8,392 nucleotides of DNA from Candidatus Caenarcanales bacterium. GTDB taxonomy: Bacteria > Cyanobacteriota > Vampirovibrionia > Caenarcaniphilales > Caenarcanaceae. Positions 6,155 to 8,392 of the stretch are shown in pieces. The stretch is from positions 1 to 8,392 of the forward strand of contig CANLFK010000096.1 in NCBI GenBank assembly GCA_947489925.1. The letters run 5' to 3'. Numbering within the stretch: the first letter of the stretch is position 1; each line of letters opens with the position of its first letter. Made by a program: the position numbers and the translations under genes. The notes under the pieces are model-generated. The model was not told where the DNA came from. It was given only the letters and a program-made list of their open reading frames with translations, and made no database searches.

Positions 6155-6871
6155 ATGGTTAGCAATAATTTTTCACTTAATACTTTGAAAACCCTTTATA
6201 CAGGTAATAGTAATAATTTATTTAAAAATGCTGCTCAAAAAAAAGAAATAGCTGGCTTTCCTTTAAACCAAGATCAATTTCAACAAACTAATAATAGTAC
6301 TATTTCTACAATTCCAAATGATTTTAGCTCAATTAATTCTGCACCCGAACAAGCTTTAGACGATTTTTATGCTATTGCAAATGGTGGTGCAAAATCTGTT
6401 TTAGATGAAAGAATTTATGGTTTTTTAAATGGTTCTTTCAATGATCCGAGCATGAGTCCAGTTAAAGGTTTTTTGAATGAGAGTTATACTGGCATACCCG
6501 AAGGCAATATGCTAACCGATGTTAAAATTACTCCAGATATTGAATTTAAAAAGCAATTATTAGAATCTCGTATTCAATATTTATTAAGCTATTTAATTGG
6601 TTTGCTAGAACAAGGCCCAGATGCAATTTCAGCTTTAATTCAAAGAAAAGGCGTAAACAAAGAACAAGCTGATGCTGAAGCTTTAAGACTAGTAAATGAA
6701 ATTCAAAGAAAAGCTCCAGACTTTGTTGCTTCGGCTCAGCAAGCGGTTAAAAATGCTCGTACTCGTATTGCTGGCATGGATCAAATGGCACAAGCTAATG
6801 AAAAAAATTCAAGTGCTTTGACAAAAAGAGTAGATGGTGTTATTGGTAAATGGGGTAGTGGCGGCGGTTAA
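6155..6871 (+). CDS. Unknown protein with Asn/Ser-rich N-terminus, helical C-terminus and Gly tail
   Basis: I do not recognise this 238-residue protein. Residues 1-65 are Asn/Ser/Gln/Thr-rich and probably disordered, with no signal peptide. Residues 66-130 hold short helices with Gly/Pro turns. Residues 130-155 form an amphipathic helix (FKKQLLESRIQYLLSYLIGLL), too short and too polar to be a sure membrane span. Residues 166-215 are a long Ala/Gln/Arg-rich helix compatible with a coiled coil. The protein ends in G-K-W-G-S-G-G-G. It lies 89 nt after the preceding gene on the same strand and shares its overall architecture and an upstream octamer, so the two may be co-regulated or their products may act together. 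No Shine-Dalgarno is visible; the leader is an A/T-only run. The ATG at 6155 is preferred because it follows this leader closely and the coding pattern begins there. Confidence 0.72.
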   Translation: MVSNNFSLNTLKTLYTGNSNNLFKNAAQKKEIAGFPLNQDQFQQTNNSTISTIPNDFSSINSAPEQALDDFYAIANGGAKSVLDERIYGFLNGSFNDPSMSPVKGFLNESYTGIPEGNMLTDVKITPDIEFKKQLLESRIQYLLSYLIGLLEQGPDAISALIQRKGVNKEQADAEALRLVNEIQRKAPDFVASAQQAVKNARTRIAGMDQMAQANEKNSSALTKRVDGVIGKWGSGGG

Positions 6872-6877
6872 ACTGTA

Positions 6878-6912
6878 AATTTTCGAGTGTAAAAATAATT
6901 TTCAAGTATAAA
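6878..6912 (+). repeat. Two-copy direct repeat, 19-bp period, after the 6155 gene
   Basis: AATTTTCGAGTGTAAA (6878-6893) and AATTTTCAAGTATAAA (6897-6912) agree at 14 of 16 positions. They lie in the 87-nt spacer between two converging genes. No stem followed by a T-run is formed, so this does not look like an intrinsic terminator. It may be a protein-binding pair or a small tandem duplication. Confidence 0.5.
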
Positions 6913-6958
6913 GTTTTATTCCTAATGACTTATAATTCCAGAAGTTGATTTCTTAAAC

Positions 6959-7810
6959 CTAAAAAATTTGCTTATAAGAATGACAATAAGGCTTTTTTCC
7001 AGTTTTTTGATAATAATTTTGATGATAATTTTCGGCTGGATAAAATGATTTGGCTGATAAAATTTTGGTCGCTGGCTGATAATTCATTTTAACTAATTTT
7101 TGTATTAAATTTTCTGCGACCTGTTTTTGCTCTTCATTTTGATAAAAAATTACCGACTCATATTGTTCACCCAAATCTGGACCTTGCCCATTCTGTTGCT
7201 CGAAGTTATGAATTTCAAAGAAGTATTTTAAGACCTTTTCTAAATCTAATTTGTCTTTGTTAAATAAAATTTCTACCACTTCAAGATGTCCAGTTTTTCC
7301 AGTGCAAATTTGTTCATAACTAGGATTTTCCAGACTTCCACCGCTATAACCACTGACAGCAGACAATATTCCGTTTAGTTTTTTAAACCAATGTTCTACT
7401 CCCCAAAAACAGCCAGCTCCAACTATTACAGTTTCTAATTTTTTAGCCTCAATAAAATCCAAACTAGTTGAATTTACGCAATGTCTAATATTTTTTTGTG
7501 TTAATTTTTCACCTGCAAAAACATGACCCAAATGAGACTGACAATAATTACAAATAATCTCAATTCTTCTGCCATCTTTATCAGCAATTTTAGCTACACT
7601 ATCTACGGCTTCATCGTCAAAAGCTGGCCAGCCGCAACCAGAATTGAATTTATCACGGCTATAATAAAGCAAATTGCCACAGTTTTTACATGTATAAATT
7701 CCATCTTCAAAATGTTTGTCATATTCTCCGCTAAAAGGGGCTTCGGTGGCTTTGTCGAAGAGAACTTGTTTTTCAAATGGGCTTAAATTTGGATTGATTT
7801 GATTAGACAT
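6959..7810 (-). CDS. msrBA: Bifunctional peptide-methionine sulfoxide reductase, MsrB-MsrA fusion
   Basis: The 283-residue enzyme joins two repair domains that reduce methionine-R-sulfoxide (MsrB) and methionine-S-sulfoxide (MsrA) in oxidised proteins. The MsrB part (about 8-122) has the two zinc Cys pairs C41-x-x-C44 and C87-x-x-C90, the GCGWPAF signature (58-64) and catalytic Cys111 in RHCVNSTSLDF. The MsrA part (about 126-283) has catalytic Cys134 in GAGCFWGVEHWF, GYSGG (154-158), GHLEVVEI (174-181), the QGPDLGEQY motif (209-217) with an H-N-F-E-Q variant of the usual H-D-P-T-Q just before it, and AENYHQ (259-264). Cys276 in KPYCHSY is the likely resolving Cys. The order is B then A, opposite to the MsrA-MsrB order of Neisseria PilB. 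No signal peptide is present, so it acts in the cytoplasm, recycled by thioredoxin. The gene is monocistronic, has no visible Shine-Dalgarno, and converges on the 6155 gene. Confidence 0.95.
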   Translation of the reverse strand: MSNQINPNLSPFEKQVLFDKATEAPFSGEYDKHFEDGIYTCKNCGNLLYYSRDKFNSGCGWPAFDDEAVDSVAKIADKDGRRIEIICNYCQSHLGHVFAGEKLTQKNIRHCVNSTSLDFIEAKKLETVIVGAGCFWGVEHWFKKLNGILSAVSGYSGGSLENPSYEQICTGKTGHLEVVEILFNKDKLDLEKVLKYFFEIHNFEQQNGQGPDLGEQYESVIFYQNEEQKQVAENLIQKLVKMNYQPATKILSAKSFYPAENYHQNYYQKTGKKPYCHSYKQIF

Positions 7811-8072
7811 GAAGTTAAATTTAAAAATACCAATTATTAATAATAGATTGTTTTTAAGTGTTTTTATTTAATTCATATTTTGCCAGCTAAACCGAAATCA
7901 TTACCCAAAGACTAAGCAAAAACAAAATGAATAAGGCTTTTAAAATTGGCCAAAAAACTCTTTGTATAGATAATAAGTAATTTTTCATAAAAAACTCTCA
8001 GAAGGCATCTGAAAAGTAGGAAGTAAAAAAAAGCGTCATAGTGTAAATTGATTTTGTAGAAAAAAAAGAACG
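7811..8072. other. Spacer between msrBA and the transposase fragment; no gene seen
   Basis: These 262 bases hold only short, AT-rich reading frames on both strands without protein-like composition. The msrBA promoter must lie in the left part, but no clear -35/-10 pair stands out. Just before msrBA there is a 12-bp AT-only palindrome, ATTATTAATAAT (7833-7844). The right part, from about 8000, looks like the left end of the IS5-type element described separately. No tRNA or other structured RNA is recognisable. Confidence 0.5.
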
Positions 8073-8268
8073 ATGACAGAAAAATTATACAAGACTGATT
8101 TGACAAATGAAGAATGGAAAATAATTGAGCCACTTATTCCAGAAGCAAAAGCAGGCGGTAGACCAAGAGAAGTAAATCCAAGAAAAATAATCAATGGAAT
8201 ATTTTATCGCTTAAGAACAGGCTGTTCATGGGCAATGTTGCCTAAAGATTATGATCCCTACCAAACAA
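8000..8268 (+). mobile_element. Remnant of an IS5-family element: left end and transposase N-terminus
   Basis: The coding part (from 8073) is an IS5-type transposase N-terminus that loses family resemblance after about 8268. Upstream, the segment beginning near 8000 (GAAGGCATCTGAAAAGTAGG, 8001-8020) sits at the distance from the start codon expected for a terminal inverted repeat, and it includes a small stem, TCAGA (7998-8002) with TCTGA (8008-8012). No right-hand repeat is in the window, so the exact left boundary and any target duplication cannot be confirmed. The element cannot move by itself. Confidence 0.45.
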
Positions 8269-8291
8269 GGATTTTGCATGAGTTAAAGTAG
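8073..8291 (+). pseudogene. Truncated IS5-family transposase (N-terminal DUF4096-type domain only)
   Basis: The 72 residues begin like many IS5-group transposases: YKTDLTNEEWKIIEPLIP (6-23), then GGRPREVNPRKIINGIFYRLRTG and CSWAMLPKDYDPYQT (51-65). This helix-turn-helix-like domain binds the element ends. Full-length relatives continue with an aromatic V-Y-x-Y-F-R-x-W segment and then the DDE catalytic domain of a 250-280-residue protein. Here the resemblence stops after Gln-Thr at 64-65 and the frame ends seven codons later (R-I-L-H-E-L-K). No other plus-strand frame continues the family sequence, so this is a true truncation and not a frameshift. The last nine bases overlap the 3' end of an opposite-strand reading frame, so the break is probably a junction with another element. 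It has no catalytic residues and is presumed inactive. Confidence 0.85.
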
Positions 8292-8392
8292 AGAAAATAA
8301 TTTAGGAATATCATGAGAATACATATCTTTAAAAGAGGAAAAACTTTTAATATCAGACTGTTTGCAAGTATTTAAAACACAGCTTCTAATCG
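8283..8392 (-). CDS. C-terminal end of a possible IS66-type transposase (5' end outside window)
   Basis: A minus-strand frame is open from the window edge (first full codon 8390-8388) to a TAA at 8285-8283, giving 35 residues: I-R-S-C-V-L-N-T-C-K-Q at the start and DIPKLFSLL at the end. The pattern (a V-L-x-T-C-K/R-Q segment, a Ser/Phe-rich helix, then a P-x-L-x-S-L-L end) resembles the final residues of IS66-family transposases as I remember them. The piece is short and low in information, and 35 open codons are only mildly unusual in such DNA. A different protein, or no gene at all, remains possible. Confidence 0.35.
   Translation of the reverse strand, partial: IRSCVLNTCKQSDIKSFSSFKDMYSHDIPKLFSLL

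Noticed and set aside
7523..7786. Plus-strand 87-codon open frame
   Set aside because: It is antisense to the MsrB domain, whose zinc and catalytic motifs are unambiguous.
7833..7844. Perfect palindrome ATTATTAATAAT before msrBA as an operator
   Set aside because: It is made only of A and T in a region of similar composition, so it is likely to arise by chance, and no second copy was noticed.
7927..7980. 17-codon plus-strand frame as a small gene
   Set aside because: Too short, without a ribosome-binding site or hydrophobic or other recognisable character.
7912..8133. Minus-strand 73-codon frame rich in Phe and Leu
   Set aside because: It overlaps the transposase start and its apparent hydrophobicity comes from poly-A on the other strand; no family resemblance and no ribosome-binding site.

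Overview
The window is an AT-rich stretch (roughly one third G+C by eye) with seven clearly supported genes, two fragmentary transposase genes at the right edge, one gene cut by the left edge, and one short gene relic. The mix points to a free-living or facultatively aerobic Gram-negative-type bacterium of an uncultivated low-GC lineage: a CydA-like oxidase fused to a periplasmic cytochrome c, a secreted protein with a Sec signal, and an MsrB-MsrA repair fusion. A Vampirovibrionia/Melainabacteria-like origin would fit, but nothing in the window proves a taxon. Most start codons have no recognisable Shine-Dalgarno sequence and are preceded by A/T-only leaders.

Layout. 3-530 (+): C-terminal end of a large surface-type protein with carboxypeptidase-regulatory/SdrD-B-like beta-sandwich repeats. 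558-1292 (+): membrane-anchored class I SAM-dependent methyltransferase. 1301-2395 (-): subtilisin-family (S8) protease with the full catalytic set but no signal peptide and two calcium-loop-like insertions; it is tail-to-tail with the methyltransferase. 2476-2530 (+): relic of the 3' part of a methyltransferase gene, so matching methyltransferase sequence lies on both sides of the protease gene. 2537-3907 (-): orphan CydA-like subunit fused to a c-type cytochrome, with the b558 ligands and Q-loop missing. 3908-4086: divergent promoter region. 4087-5070 (+): unknown secreted Asn/Gln-rich protein. 5181-6065 and 6155-6871 (+): two unknown, signal-less proteins of similar architecture that share an upstream 8-mer. 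6959-7810 (-): bifunctional methionine sulfoxide reductase B/A. 7811-8072: spacer without a gene. 8000-8392: mobile-element debris, an IS5-type transposase N-terminus broken at about 8268 and abutting the 3' end of a second, opposite-strand gene that resembles an IS66-type transposase terminus.

Functional picture. The oxidase-like protein and MsrBA both suit life with oxygen and oxidants, but they are not one operon. The three plus-strand genes at 4087-6871 form a co-oriented block of unrecognised proteins and, with the unusual protease, are the least explained content. No CRISPR array, tRNA, rRNA or complete insertion sequence is visible. There is no gene-free stretch over 300 bases.
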